From: Thermococcus chitonophagus
GTDB taxonomy: Archaea; Methanobacteriota_B; Thermococci; Thermococcales; Thermococcaceae
DNA: 64,000 nt
Direction of reading: 5' to 3'
Assembly (NCBI RefSeq): GCF_002214605.1
Contig: NZ_CP015193.1
Coordinates: forward strand, 1,654,978-1,718,977
The position numbers were made by a program, and so were the translations under genes. The notes below the pieces were generated by a model. The model saw only the letters and a program-made list of their open reading frames with translations. It searched no databases and had not been told where the DNA came from. Below are positions 30,424 to 38,777 of the stretch, piece after piece (the stretch's first letter is position 1; every line of letters starts with the position of its first letter).

Positions 30424-30712
30424 CGTAATCGAATTCTTTTTCCCTCTTTTAAATTCAACGTTATCTTAGTCTATAGTAAAAATTCGGGCTTTTTTACGTT
30501 TAGTGAAAGTATAAAATCGATATTTTTTACTATCTTAGTAAATCTAAATATACAATTAATTAAAGTATGTTAAAATTTCATATAGAAAATAATATAAAAG
30601 TCTGCAAATTTATCATTATTTTTACTATTTTAGCAAGTAAAATTCTCAAGTCTCAATCTAAAACAGCAACCAAGGATATATAAAAAATAATTCAAGGATC
30701 CAAGAAAAGGAG
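30424..30712. promoter_or_regulatory. AT-rich intergenic region with TTTACTA palindromes
   Basis: Between purB (stop side) and the m5C methyltransferase start. TTTACTATCTTAGTAAA at 30526-30542 is a perfect 7-bp inverted repeat with a 3-bp spacer. A related TTTACTATTTTAGCAAGTAA lies at 30621-30640, and a half-site-like TCTATAGTAAAAA at about 30470-30482. Repeated sites of one motif suggest an operator for a dimeric regulator. No ORF or RNA gene is evident. Confidence 0.5.
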
Positions 30713-32065
30713 TTACAGGCCTTTTTTCTCCATTTCCTCTACATACCTAACTACATTCATCACAATCTCCCTTGCCTTGCCTATGTAGTTCTCTGGCTTT
30801 AAGCTCTCTACGTCTTCTTGGGTCAGATACTTCATAGCCTCTTTGCTTTCTCTTACGACCTCTAAGAGATCCCTGTTCTCCCTAAAAGCCTTCATGGCTA
30901 ACTGCCTCACTAACTCGTGGGCCTCTTGCCTCCCCATCCCCTTCTCTGCAAGCTTGAGCATTAAAGGTTCGGCCATTATCAGGTTCTTCGTGAGGTATAG
31001 ATTCCTCTTTATGTTCTCTGGGAAGAACTCCAGTCCTCTGAGAACCTTCTTCATAACTTTAAGCATCTCATCTAGGAGAACGAAGCTCTCCGGCAGAATC
31101 ACTCTCTCCACTGAAGAGTTCGTGAGGTCTCTCTCGTGCCACAGCGGGTTGTTAAGTAAAGCCGGAATTACATTTGAGTAGAGAACCCTTGCTAGACCGC
31201 AGACCTTTTCAGTCCTTATCGGGTTCCTCTTGTGGGGCATTGTCGATGAACCAACCTGCTTCTTTCCAAATGGCTCACTAACTTCGAGTATTTCTGTCCT
31301 CTGAAGGTTTCTGATTTCAAGGCCTATTTTGTCTAAGGTTGAAGCAACTAGCGCGAGGAAGAACATCAGCTCAGCATAGACATCTCTCTGAACTATTTGA
31401 TTTGTAATTCTCGCCGGCTTGAGGCCGAGGTCTTCCATTACAAGTCTCTCAATTTCAAAGGCCTTCTCTCCAAAAGAAGCAGCAGTTCCAACGGCCCCCC
31501 TCATTTTTCCAACCAGAACCCTCTCCTTGAGTTGGTGCAGTCTTTCTATGTGCCTCTGTATCTCGTCAAGCCACAGGGCAAACTTCATTCCGTAGGTTGT
31601 GGGAACAGCGTGCTGACCGTGGGTTCTCCCTATGCACACCGTATCAATGTGCTTTAGAGCAAGATCCTTTAGTATTGACCTCAGCTCCTTCAAATCTTTC
31701 TCAACTATCTCAAGGCTTTCCTTTATTAGCAGGGCGTTGGCAGTGTCGATTATATCGTTTGATGTAGCTCCTAAGTGGACGTACTTTCCATGCTCACCAC
31801 AGACTTCGCTTAAAGCCTTGACGACGGCCATTATATCGTGGTGTATCTCAGCTTCAATCTCCTTTACCCTCTCGAGCTTTACCCACTTCGTGTTTGCCCT
31901 CTCCGATATGACCTTTGCACTTTCTTCAGGGATGTTCCCGAGCTTTGCGTGAGCCCTAGCTAATGCGGCCTCAACATCGAGGAGTTTCTGAAGCTTATTT
32001 TCCTCATCCCATATCCTCCTCATTTCCTCGCTACCGTACCTATAATCTATGGGATGAACGGCCAT
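30713..32065 (-). CDS. purB: Adenylosuccinate lyase
   Basis: A 450-aa fumarase/aspartase-superfamily enzyme that acts twice in purine synthesis (SAICAR to AICAR; adenylosuccinate to AMP). Signature GSSTMPHKRNPI is present at ~258-269 with the catalytic Ser loop. TSNDIIDTANALL and GRTHGQHAVPTTYG supply the active-site Thr/Ser and His. Length is typical. Single gene with its own promoter side at 32066-32105; no other purine gene is in the window. Confidence 0.97.
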   Translation of the reverse strand: MAVHPIDYRYGSEEMRRIWDEENKLQKLLDVEAALARAHAKLGNIPEESAKVISERANTKWVKLERVKEIEAEIHHDIMAVVKALSEVCGEHGKYVHLGATSNDIIDTANALLIKESLEIVEKDLKELRSILKDLALKHIDTVCIGRTHGQHAVPTTYGMKFALWLDEIQRHIERLHQLKERVLVGKMRGAVGTAASFGEKAFEIERLVMEDLGLKPARITNQIVQRDVYAELMFFLALVASTLDKIGLEIRNLQRTEILEVSEPFGKKQVGSSTMPHKRNPIRTEKVCGLARVLYSNVIPALLNNPLWHERDLTNSSVERVILPESFVLLDEMLKVMKKVLRGLEFFPENIKRNLYLTKNLIMAEPLMLKLAEKGMGRQEAHELVRQLAMKAFRENRDLLEVVRESKEAMKYLTQEDVESLKPENYIGKAREIVMNVVRYVEEMEKKGL

Positions 32066-32105
32066 TACATCACCAAATACCTGTAAAAGTGGAGGGTTTT
32101 AATGT

Positions 32106-32801
32106 TTACCCTTTAACATATTCGTGGTAAAATTGGATCATTGTGAGGAACTCGGCACCCAAGGATTTGTAAAACTTTATTATTCTGGCTAGCATTTTGA
32201 GCGCATGCTCCCCCGTTCCAAACCAGCAGTCTATTCTATAGTGTTTGGGCATTCTCACGAATTCCCATGGGTGGAACATGTAAACGATAACACTTCCCCT
32301 CCCATGAACCCTCTTTTGTATTCTCCATGGCAACCGGGAGATTATTGAGCTGACGTTTACGGGAACCTCCAAGACTTCTCCAATGAACCTTATCCCTGGG
32401 GATCCTTTGTACGTTGCCTTTGAGGAATCAACTTTGATTCCAAGCTCGGCAAGAATATCGTAATACTCATTCGGGAACTGAAGGTTGGGGGCTCTAAAGG
32501 AGGCAACTCGCCCCAGTATCTTCAAAGCCTCCTCTATCCTTTTTCTGGTAACTTCTTTTGACAGCTTATCGAACCTTTCATGGTAAAGTCCATGGCATCC
32601 TACTTCATGCCCATCCTCCCTTATCTTGTCTAGGATCTCCGGAAAAGTCCTTGCTATCTCTCCCGTGAAGAAGAACGTTGCCTGAACGTCATGTTCTTTA
32701 AGAACGTCAAGGACCCTTGGCAGTCCTTCTCTAACTCCAAAGGTCGTGGAAAAGAAGGGGGGACAATCCTGTTCGACATCAAAAGTTAGTATTATCTTCA
32801 C
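32106..32801 (-). CDS. Polysaccharide deacetylase family protein
   Basis: A 231-aa NodB-homology protein. Metal residues are visible in ILTFDVEQDCPP (the Asp pair) and EVGCHGLYHERFD (HxxxH), with VASFRAPNLQFP as motif 3 and YMFHPWEF near the end. It likely removes N-acetyl (or similar) groups from a glycan or glycolipid. The start overlaps the GT4 gene by 23 bp, so it belongs to a glycan operon with the GT4 and flippase-like genes upstream. Confidence 0.9.
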   Translation of the reverse strand: MKIILTFDVEQDCPPFFSTTFGVREGLPRVLDVLKEHDVQATFFFTGEIARTFPEILDKIREDGHEVGCHGLYHERFDKLSKEVTRKRIEEALKILGRVASFRAPNLQFPNEYYDILAELGIKVDSSKATYKGSPGIRFIGEVLEVPVNVSSIISRLPWRIQKRVHGRGSVIVYMFHPWEFVRMPKHYRIDCWFGTGEHALKMLARIIKFYKSLGAEFLTMIQFYHEYVKG

Positions 32802-33933
32802 CGTCTAGAACCTCCCTGTATGTTTTTAGCGTTCTCTTTGCAATGACCTTCCAAGAATATACGGCTTCAGCCCTTATTCTTCCGAGCCTTCCAAGTTTTT
32901 TTGCTATCTCTTGGTTTGATAGGACGGTGTTTATTGCCTCGGCTAGTTCTGATGGGTTTTTTGGTTTTACTAGTATTCCGCACCCGTCTATGATCTCGGG
33001 AATTCCACCTACTGATGTTCCTATAACAGGTGTTCCGCTTGCCATGGCTTCTATGAGAACTATTCCAAATGCTTCACTAAGGGAAGGCAGAACAAAAACG
33101 TCAACAGCCTTGTATAGGTAAACCAGGTCAGAATAACTAACCTTTCCCAAGAATCTTGCCTGAATTTTTAGCTCTCTGGCTTTCCTTTCTAGTAGTGGCC
33201 TTAAGCCCCCATCCCCTGCAATTATTAGTTTGCCTTCAACATTTCTCATTGCTGAAATTAGATAAGAAACACCCTTCCTGGGCTCTAGCCTTCCTACGTA
33301 GAGGACTGTGTTCTCGGTGTCTATTCCAAATTTCCTCTCAATGACGTCCCTTGCGGTTTCTCTATCTTTGGGGTTAAACACTTCGGTATCAACTCCATTT
33401 GGTATTACTTCCACTGGAACTGGCGTAAATCGCTTAATGAACTCTTTTGCAGCTTTGCTGACCGCTATAACCCTGTGCGGAAAAGAAAGGTACCTCCGAA
33501 AATATGACCATGTAGCCCTAGCTAGGGCCTTCAAGACCTTTGAGTTTTCTAAGTCTATGCTGTGATTAGTTACGAGCGATGCTTTCCCCAGGGTTTTGGC
33601 CGCTGCGGCGGCCTTTAAGGAGAGGGGTGTGAAGGAATGTTGTCCATGAACTATATCATAATCATTTAGGTATTCAAACAATACTTCATAGCCCTGGGAG
33701 AAGACTGTCCAGTTTATGTTCAAATTATTGTGCACAACACCCGGAACTTTTACAAGGTCTATTCCAAGTTCCTTGAGCTCTCTTTCCCTTCCAGTTTTGA
33801 CGTTATTCGTTACTATTGAGACCTCATGACCAAGCTTTCTAAGGGAGATAGCCAGGTTATGCATATGAACGGCAACACCACCAATTTTTGGAAAGTACCA
33901 GTCCGAAACTAGCGCGATTTTAAGGCTTTCCAT
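32779..33933 (-). CDS. GT4-family glycosyltransferase
   Basis: A 384-aa GT-B enzyme. The N-terminal GGVAVHMHNLAISLRKLGHEV loop and VEVIPNGVDTEVFNP bracket the two Rossmann domains. LYVGRLEPRKGVSYLI and PSLSEAFGIVLIEAMASGTPVIG give the retaining GT4 motif (EX7E: SEAFGIVLIE). It would transfer a nucleotide-activated sugar to a lipid or glycan. It overlaps both neighbouring genes, indicating tight coupling with a flippase-like protein and a deacetylase; the product is probably a surface glycolipid (inference). Confidence 0.93.
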   Translation of the reverse strand: MESLKIALVSDWYFPKIGGVAVHMHNLAISLRKLGHEVSIVTNNVKTGRERELKELGIDLVKVPGVVHNNLNINWTVFSQGYEVLFEYLNDYDIVHGQHSFTPLSLKAAAAAKTLGKASLVTNHSIDLENSKVLKALARATWSYFRRYLSFPHRVIAVSKAAKEFIKRFTPVPVEVIPNGVDTEVFNPKDRETARDVIERKFGIDTENTVLYVGRLEPRKGVSYLISAMRNVEGKLIIAGDGGLRPLLERKARELKIQARFLGKVSYSDLVYLYKAVDVFVLPSLSEAFGIVLIEAMASGTPVIGTSVGGIPEIIDGCGILVKPKNPSELAEAINTVLSNQEIAKKLGRLGRIRAEAVYSWKVIAKRTLKTYREVLDGEDNTNF

Positions 33934-34775
33934 AAACTTGAGCCTCCCTCTAGGATTGTGATTATACCTCCGCCAATTGTTCCCAGGCCGTAGGATATAA
34001 ACCTCTCGATTGCAACGAATTTCAAGGCAGCGCTTACTGGAACACCAAGAAAGACTAGAAATCCTATTAATCCTCCCTCAACTATCCCTATCCCTCCTGG
34101 GGTTATGGCAAGGAGACTCAGTATCAAGCCGGCCAGCGATATTAGTACTGCTATTTTAATCGAGAAGGGAATTGAAAGGGCCATTGATATTAGCTTTATC
34201 CTTAGAACATCTAAAACCCAAACAACTGAACTCGTCGTTATTCCCACAATATTTGCTCTCACATCTTTCTTTAGTCGCTTAACATCAATATTCATCGCCC
34301 TGTTAAGAAACCTAGATGCTACTTCAACTATTTTCTCCAGATTAAGCCATGCTAATGGCACTAGAATTGAGAGGATATAGATTAGAACTTTAATCTTCGG
34401 GAACTTCAGTGCAAGGTAGTTCATTGAAACTACAAACATGCCAAAAACTGGTACGAATTCTAAGATTCTCTCATATATTATCGACATTATTGAAGCATCC
34501 AATGGAATTCCATGCTTCATTTTTAGAAGGAACGCTCTAGCAATTTCACCGCCGCTTCTGCTTGTAGGGGTTATGTTGTTAAAGAATTGACCAACGAAAA
34601 CCCCTTTCACACATTCTAAAAGTTCCACATCGTATCCTAAGCTCTTTAGAACGAACTTCCACCTAACCCCAAAGAGGAACGTGCTTATCAAATACGTTGT
34701 TACTGCCAGTGATAGGAATATCATAAACTTAACATGTTGTTCATTGAGGATAACTAATTTCCATCCGATTAACAT
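33909..34775 (-). CDS. UPF0104/LPG-synthase-TM-like membrane protein (flippase-like)
   Basis: A 288-aa integral membrane protein with 7-8 helices, matching the flippase-like family (GVFVGQFFNNITPTSRSGGEIARAFLL; ITPGGIGIVEGGLIGFLVFLGV). ATG 34775 is preferred because a TATA-like tttataagt lies about 25-30 bp upstream, implying a leaderless start; an in-frame GTG at 34799 would sit inside that box. First gene of a three-gene glycan operon. A role in moving lipid-linked sugars is inferred. Confidence 0.85.
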   Translation of the reverse strand: MLIGWKLVILNEQHVKFMIFLSLAVTTYLISTFLFGVRWKFVLKSLGYDVELLECVKGVFVGQFFNNITPTSRSGGEIARAFLLKMKHGIPLDASIMSIIYERILEFVPVFGMFVVSMNYLALKFPKIKVLIYILSILVPLAWLNLEKIVEVASRFLNRAMNIDVKRLKKDVRANIVGITTSSVVWVLDVLRIKLISMALSIPFSIKIAVLISLAGLILSLLAITPGGIGIVEGGLIGFLVFLGVPVSAALKFVAIERFISYGLGTIGGGIITILEGGSSLWKALKSR

Positions 34776-34827
34776 ACGGATTCTAGTTAGGAGGAGCACT
34801 TATAAATCTTAAGCCACAACTTGAAGA

Positions 34828-34885
34828 GGGCAATGATGAAGCCTTCCGCACCTGAAGGATGAAGAGTGGACGGCTTCCTGAGCCC
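34828..34885 (+). ncRNA. C/D box guide sRNA
   Basis: A complete archaeal C/D sRNA layout is visible: terminal stem GGGC/GCCC, C box ATGATGA (34833-34839), D' box CTGA (34852-34855), a C'-like box AGGATGA (34856-34862) and D box CTGA (34878-34881). The D' guide is the 12 nt before D' (agccttccgcac) and the D guide is the 15 nt before D (agagtggacggcttc). Such RNAs direct 2'-O-methylation with fibrillarin, Nop5 and L7Ae at the base paired to the fifth position before each box. The rRNA or tRNA targets cannot be identified without the rRNA sequence. Confidence 0.87.
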
Positions 34886-34918
34886 GTACATTCCGAAGAA
34901 CCAATCACTGGCGAAAGT

Positions 34919-34930
34919 CTTATAAAATGG
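34919..34930 (+). promoter_or_regulatory. TATA box of tRNA-Gly
   Basis: A tcttataaaatg element lies about 30 bp before the first base of the tRNA, the usual archaeal spacing from box A to a start close to the tRNA 5' end. Confidence 0.6.
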
Positions 34931-34956
34931 GTGTTGGTGAGTAAATAACGGTTTGT

Positions 34957-35034
34957 GCGGTGGTAGTCTAGCCTGGCCTAGGACGCCACCCTGCCAAGGT
35001 GGAGACCCGGGTTCAAATCCCGGCCACCGCACCA
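34957..35034 (+). tRNA. tRNA-Gly (GCC anticodon)
   Basis: Cloverleaf with acceptor GCGGTGG pairing CCACCGC (34957-34963 with 35024-35030), anticodon stem CACCC/GGTGG around CTGCCAA with anticodon GCC, and T arm CCCGGGTTCAAATCCCGG. Discriminator A is followed by an encoded CCA (35032-35034). GC-rich stems fit a hyperthermophile. It lies between a C/D sRNA and an ATPase gene. Confidence 0.97.
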
Positions 35035-35076
35035 CAACATTTTTTGTTAGGAATCCTAAGTATAAGGGGGATAGGA

Positions 35077-36057
35077 ATGTTCTTTGATAGGGAGAAAGAG
35101 CTCTCATACTTAAGGAGCTTACTAAACTCTGAACCAAATCAGCTACTCTTCATTTATGGGCCCATAAACTCGGGAAAAACTACTTTACTCTTAAGATTCC
35201 TCGAATCCCTGGGAGAGGAAGGGGTTGGAATTTATGTTAACCTCAGATCAAGGCCTATATTAAGATTTGATGATTTCAAAGATCTACTTTTTTCACTCAC
35301 GAAGTCAAAAGATGTGTTGTCCATTGTGTTAGCTTCCATGGAAGTTGTCTTTGGGATTCCAGTTCCGAAGAAAATCTGGGAAACAATTGAAAGTCCTAGA
35401 GATGCCTTTGAGTATATAACAGACCTCTTGAACAAATTAAGAAAAAAAGGTAGATTACCCATAATAGTCTTTGATGAGCTCCAGGTGCTGAAGGATTTAA
35501 GGGTTAATGGACCACTGATATATGAGCTGTTCAACTTCTTCATCCACCTAACTAAAGAACTTCATCTTGCCCATGTGATAGTTTCAACTTCAGATGGTCT
35601 TTTCCTTAGTAATGTCTATACCAATGCCTCCCTCTACGGAAGGGCGAAGTACTTCTTAGTTGATGACTTCGATGATGAAACTGCCCTGGCGTTTCTCCTC
35701 AGCAATGGGCTAACAGAGAAGGAGGCACAAATCGCCGTTGAATACTTCGGAGGAAAGCCCGTTTATTTAGTTGAAACAATTAATGAGAGGAGAGCAGGAA
35801 GGAGCGTAGAAGAGTATTGCAGAGAACAATTCATGGTGAGACTACACCAGATGAAACCATTAGTTAAAAAGTTAAAAGATCCCTCCATATTAATTGACAT
35901 CAGCGAAAGGGAGGTTTTGGAATATGATGAATTGACCGAAGATATTTCCATGCTCGCTAGGGAAAATGTGGTTTTCATAGATCCTGTTAGAGGGGTTATA
36001 AGGCCCCAGGGAAGGCTCGAGCTGAATGTCATTAGGTTTATAAGTAAGAATCTTTAG
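35077..36057 (+). CDS. Archaeal AAA+ family ATPase (PF01637 type)
   Basis: A 326-aa protein. MFFDREKELSYLRSLL start motif, Walker A FIYGPINSGKTTLLLRF, Walker B PIIVFDELQVL, a sensor region VIVSTSDGLFLSN, and a lid with GGKPVYLVETIN; the C-terminal part looks winged-helix-like. These ATPases are abundant and mobile in Thermococcales and their function is unclear. ATG 35077 has a GGGGATAGGA site; the frame is open further upstream only across the tRNA. It is enclosed by tRNA-Gly and tRNA-Arg, which may mark an integration site. Confidence 0.85.
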   Translation: MFFDREKELSYLRSLLNSEPNQLLFIYGPINSGKTTLLLRFLESLGEEGVGIYVNLRSRPILRFDDFKDLLFSLTKSKDVLSIVLASMEVVFGIPVPKKIWETIESPRDAFEYITDLLNKLRKKGRLPIIVFDELQVLKDLRVNGPLIYELFNFFIHLTKELHLAHVIVSTSDGLFLSNVYTNASLYGRAKYFLVDDFDDETALAFLLSNGLTEKEAQIAVEYFGGKPVYLVETINERRAGRSVEEYCREQFMVRLHQMKPLVKKLKDPSILIDISEREVLEYDELTEDISMLARENVVFIDPVRGVIRPQGRLELNVIRFISKNL

Positions 36058-36070
36058 GTAACCCTGGGAC

Positions 36071-36148
36071 GCCCCGGTGGCCTAGCCTGGATAGGGCGCG
36101 AGGCTGCGGACCTCGAGGTCCGGGGTTCAAATCCCCGCCGGGGCGCCA
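36071..36148 (+). tRNA. tRNA-Arg (GCG anticodon)
   Basis: Acceptor GCCCCGG pairs CCGGGGC (36071-36077 with 36138-36144), anticodon stem CGAGG/CCTCG encloses CTGCGGA (anticodon GCG), and the T arm is TCCGGGGTTCAAATCCCCG. Discriminator G and an encoded CCA (36146-36148) end the gene. It starts 14 bp after the ATPase stop, so its promoter must lie inside that gene or it is cotranscribed. Confidence 0.97.
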
Positions 36149-36374
36149 TTCTTTCTATCAATGTTAAAAGAGGCAAAGCGAAACAAGTTCTCGTTATGGG
36201 CAAAAGAGAATATCCATAGTAAATGTGGTAGAAGACAATTACGATTCTAGTTAGGGCTTTGTGAAGGATAACACGGGAGATACTCTCATGGCATGCTGCT
36301 ACAGCTACTTCCCAAGTAGCGAGAAAAAAGTCCTCGCCTATGGAGAAGTAGTAAAGAAATTAAAAAGGGCATTT
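36149..36374 (+). other. Intergenic region with a coding-like remnant after tRNA-Arg
   Basis: From about 36266 to 36362 one plus frame reads NTGDTLMACCYSYFPSSEKK followed by VLAYGEVVKKLKRAFL. It has no start with a ribosome binding site and no sensible continuation. This looks like a short relic of a gene, possibly left by an element that used the tRNA as a target. No family recognised. Confidence 0.4.
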
Positions 36375-36944
36375 TTATCCAACTATTGCAATAGCCCTAA
36401 CGGGGCTTCCAGATCCGTCCTTTATCTTTAGCGGCAATCCAATAAAAAGGAATTCCTTTCCTATCAGCTTTTCAAGATTCACTAAGTTTTCATATATTGG
36501 AATTCCAGCAGAGAGAAGTATCTTATGAACCTCGTGGCTACCTATACTAGCATTGTCGGTACCAACAGCCTTGATATTACTTTTGACTAACTTTTCAGCT
36601 GCTTCCCTAGAGAGCTCTCTTCCTCCGGTAAGTAATAGAACCACCTTATTTTCTATATCAGATGGGATCTCATGAGGTCCTATATTCCCGTCACCATCCC
36701 GTACATCAATTGCAATCCCAATACCAATGAATTTCTCAAGAGCAACCCTGTCTATTGTCTCCCCTCCTTCGATGAAGTGGGCTGGAGCATCTACATGGGT
36801 TCCTGAGTGTTCTCCCATCTTTATCATGTTCATATAGAAGCCATTATCTCCAATTTTAGCCCATGGGGTGACCTCGACTTCCGGATCGCCAGGGAAAGTT
36901 GGAGTGTCTTTTCCAAGCCACATGGTTAAGTCAACTATCCCCAT
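36375..36944 (-). CDS. Cyclase family (kynurenine formamidase-like) protein
   Basis: A 189-aa metal-dependent hydrolase. The diagnostic metal motif HSGTHVDAPAHF appears at ~47-58, preceded by DLTMWLGKDTPTFPGDP, and ends with LPLKIKDGSGSPVRAIAIV. Related enzymes hydrolyse N-formylkynurenine or cyclic amides; archaeal substrates are not known. Single gene with its own upstream AT-rich region (36945-37078), divergent from ahcY. Confidence 0.9.
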   Translation of the reverse strand: MGIVDLTMWLGKDTPTFPGDPEVEVTPWAKIGDNGFYMNMIKMGEHSGTHVDAPAHFIEGGETIDRVALEKFIGIGIAIDVRDGDGNIGPHEIPSDIENKVVLLLTGGRELSREAAEKLVKSNIKAVGTDNASIGSHEVHKILLSAGIPIYENLVNLEKLIGKEFLFIGLPLKIKDGSGSPVRAIAIVG

Positions 36945-37078
36945 ACATTAGTTGTTCCACACCTAGATTTATAAGGATGATGGATTCATAAATTGTTTTT
37001 AGCATAAAAATCTAGGGGATCAATTTAGTTCCCATCATAATTTTAAACTGATAATCAAGAACTGAAAAAGGTGATAGT

Positions 37079-38344
37079 ATGAACTGCACGAAAGATTACT
37101 GTGTTAAGGACATAGAGCTCGCCCCTGAAGGCTGGAAAAAAATTGATTGGGTCTCGAGGTTCATGCCCGTTCTCCAGCTTATAAGAAAGGACTTCGAGAA
37201 AAGGAAGCCATTCAAAGGAGTTAGGATTGCAGCAACTCTTCACCTCGAGATGAAGACTGCTTTCTTATTGTTAACGCTGAAAGCTGGAGGTGCAGAAGTC
37301 TCAGCTACAGCCAGTAATCCCCTAAGCACACAGGATGACGTTGTTGCTGCATTAGCAGAGGCAGGGGTTAAAGTTTACGCAATAAGAGGGGAAAGTAGAG
37401 AGGAATATTATGAGAATATGCACAGAGCCTTGGACATCAGGCCAAACATCATCATAGATGATGGAGCAGACATGATAAGCTTAGTCCACAGGGAAAGGAC
37501 GGAGCTGATAGATGAAATCTGGGGAGCTAGCGAGGAAACAACTACTGGAGTGATAAGGCTGAGGGCGATGGAGAGAGATGGCGTGCTAAGGTTCCCAATT
37601 ATTGCAGTGAACGATTCCTACACTAAGTATCTTTTTGACAATCGCTATGGAACCGGACAGTCTACTTGGGACGGGATAATAAGAACCACTAACCTTTTAG
37701 TTGCCGGAAAAAACGTCGTTGTCGTTGGTTATGGTTGGTGCGGCAGGGGAATTGCCATGAGGGCGAGGGGCCTTGGTGCAACTGTGATAGTAGTCGAAGT
37801 TGATCCGATTAGGGCATTAGAAGCTAGAATGGACGGATTTTTTGTTATGGACATGAAAGAAGCAGCAAAGATTGGGGATATATTCATAACGGCGACTGGG
37901 AACATAAAGTGCATCCGCAGGGAGCACTTTGAGCTGATGAAGGATGGAGCCATAATGGCCAACGCGGGCCACTTCGACGTGGAGATATGGAAGCCTGACC
38001 TCGAGGAATTGGCCGTTGAGATTAGCAATCCAAGGCCGAACATAACAGAATACAAGCTTAAAGATGGGAGAAGGCTTTACCTCCTCGCCGAAGGAAGGCT
38101 TGTCAATCTTGTCGCTGCTGACGGCCATCCTGCGGAAATTATGGACATGAGCTTTGCCTTGCAGGCTAAAGCGGCCGAGTATATAAAGGAGAACCACGAA
38201 AGGCTGGAGCCAAGGGTTTATGTTCTCCCCAGGGAGATAGACGAGATGGTAGCTAGGATAAAGCTCGAATCCATGGGGATAAAGATAGAAGAACTTACTG
38301 AAGAACAAAAGAAATATCTAGAGAGCTGGGAGCACGGGACTTAA
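37079..38344 (+). CDS. ahcY: Adenosylhomocysteinase
   Basis: A 421-aa NAD-dependent enzyme that splits S-adenosylhomocysteine into adenosine and homocysteine, relieving product inhibition of methyltransferases. It contains [20 protein letters not shown] (substrate/NAD lysine region) and the Rossmann motif [28 protein letters not shown] and [15 protein letters not shown] are also typical. AAGGTGATAGT precedes the ATG. The C-terminus is shorter than in bacteria and eukaryotes, as usual for archaea. Confidence 0.97.
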   Translation: MNCTKDYCVKDIELAPEGWKKIDWVSRFMPVLQLIRKDFEKRKPFKGVRIAATLHLEMKTAFLLLTLKAGGAEVSATASNPLSTQDDVVAALAEAGVKVYAIRGESREEYYENMHRALDIRPNIIIDDGADMISLVHRERTELIDEIWGASEETTTGVIRLRAMERDGVLRFPIIAVNDSYTKYLFDNRYGTGQSTWDGIIRTTNLLVAGKNVVVVGYGWCGRGIAMRARGLGATVIVVEVDPIRALEARMDGFFVMDMKEAAKIGDIFITATGNIKCIRREHFELMKDGAIMANAGHFDVEIWKPDLEELAVEISNPRPNITEYKLKDGRRLYLLAEGRLVNLVAADGHPAEIMDMSFALQAKAAEYIKENHERLEPRVYVLPREIDEMVARIKLESMGIKIEELTEEQKKYLESWEHGT

Positions 38345-38354
38345 CCTCTCCTTC

Positions 38355-38735
38355 TTACTCCTTATGTGCTATTGCCTCAATCTCTATTAAAACATCCTTA
38401 GGGAGCCTTGCAACTTCTACAGCAACTCTTGCAGGTCTAGATTCCCCAAAGTACTCCGCATAAACTTCATTCATTGCTGCAAAGTCATCCATGTTCTTTA
38501 AATAGACAGTGACTTTCACTACATCATTTAAAGTATAGCCAGCGGCCTCAAGTATCGCCTTTATGTTTTCAAGAACTCTCCTCGTCTGCTCCTTTATATC
38601 TCCCTTCACTAGCTCTCCAGTCTCAGGGTCAATTGGTATCTGTCCCGCAATGAAGAGAAAGTTTCCGGCTTTTATTGCTTGGCTGTAGGGGCCAATTGGT
38701 TTTGGGGCCTTCTCAGTAAAAACTACCTCCCTCAT
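38355..38735 (-). CDS. RidA family reactive-intermediate deaminase
   Basis: A 126-aa YjgF/UK114 protein. It contains [41 protein letters not shown] and the signature arginine in [25 protein letters not shown]. RidA hydrolyses reactive enamines/imines from PLP enzymes. ATG 38735 is preceded by GGTGGTTCTC; a longer in-frame start (38747) would read through that site. Confidence 0.95.
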   Translation of the reverse strand: MREVVFTEKAPKPIGPYSQAIKAGNFLFIAGQIPIDPETGELVKGDIKEQTRRVLENIKAILEAAGYTLNDVVKVTVYLKNMDDFAAMNEVYAEYFGESRPARVAVEVARLPKDVLIEIEAIAHKE

Positions 38736-38777
38736 GAGAACCACCAAATGTATTTTATAGGAGGAAAATAAAAATGT

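Noticed and set aside
34787-35137. 116-aa minus-strand ORF across tRNA-Gly
   Set aside because: It lies over the tRNA and the C/D sRNA; the apparent protein is the complement of the RNA genes.
36959-37078. C/D-like ATGATG sequence near 36975 before ahcY
   Set aside because: No proper D, D' or C' boxes at suitable distances and no closing stem.
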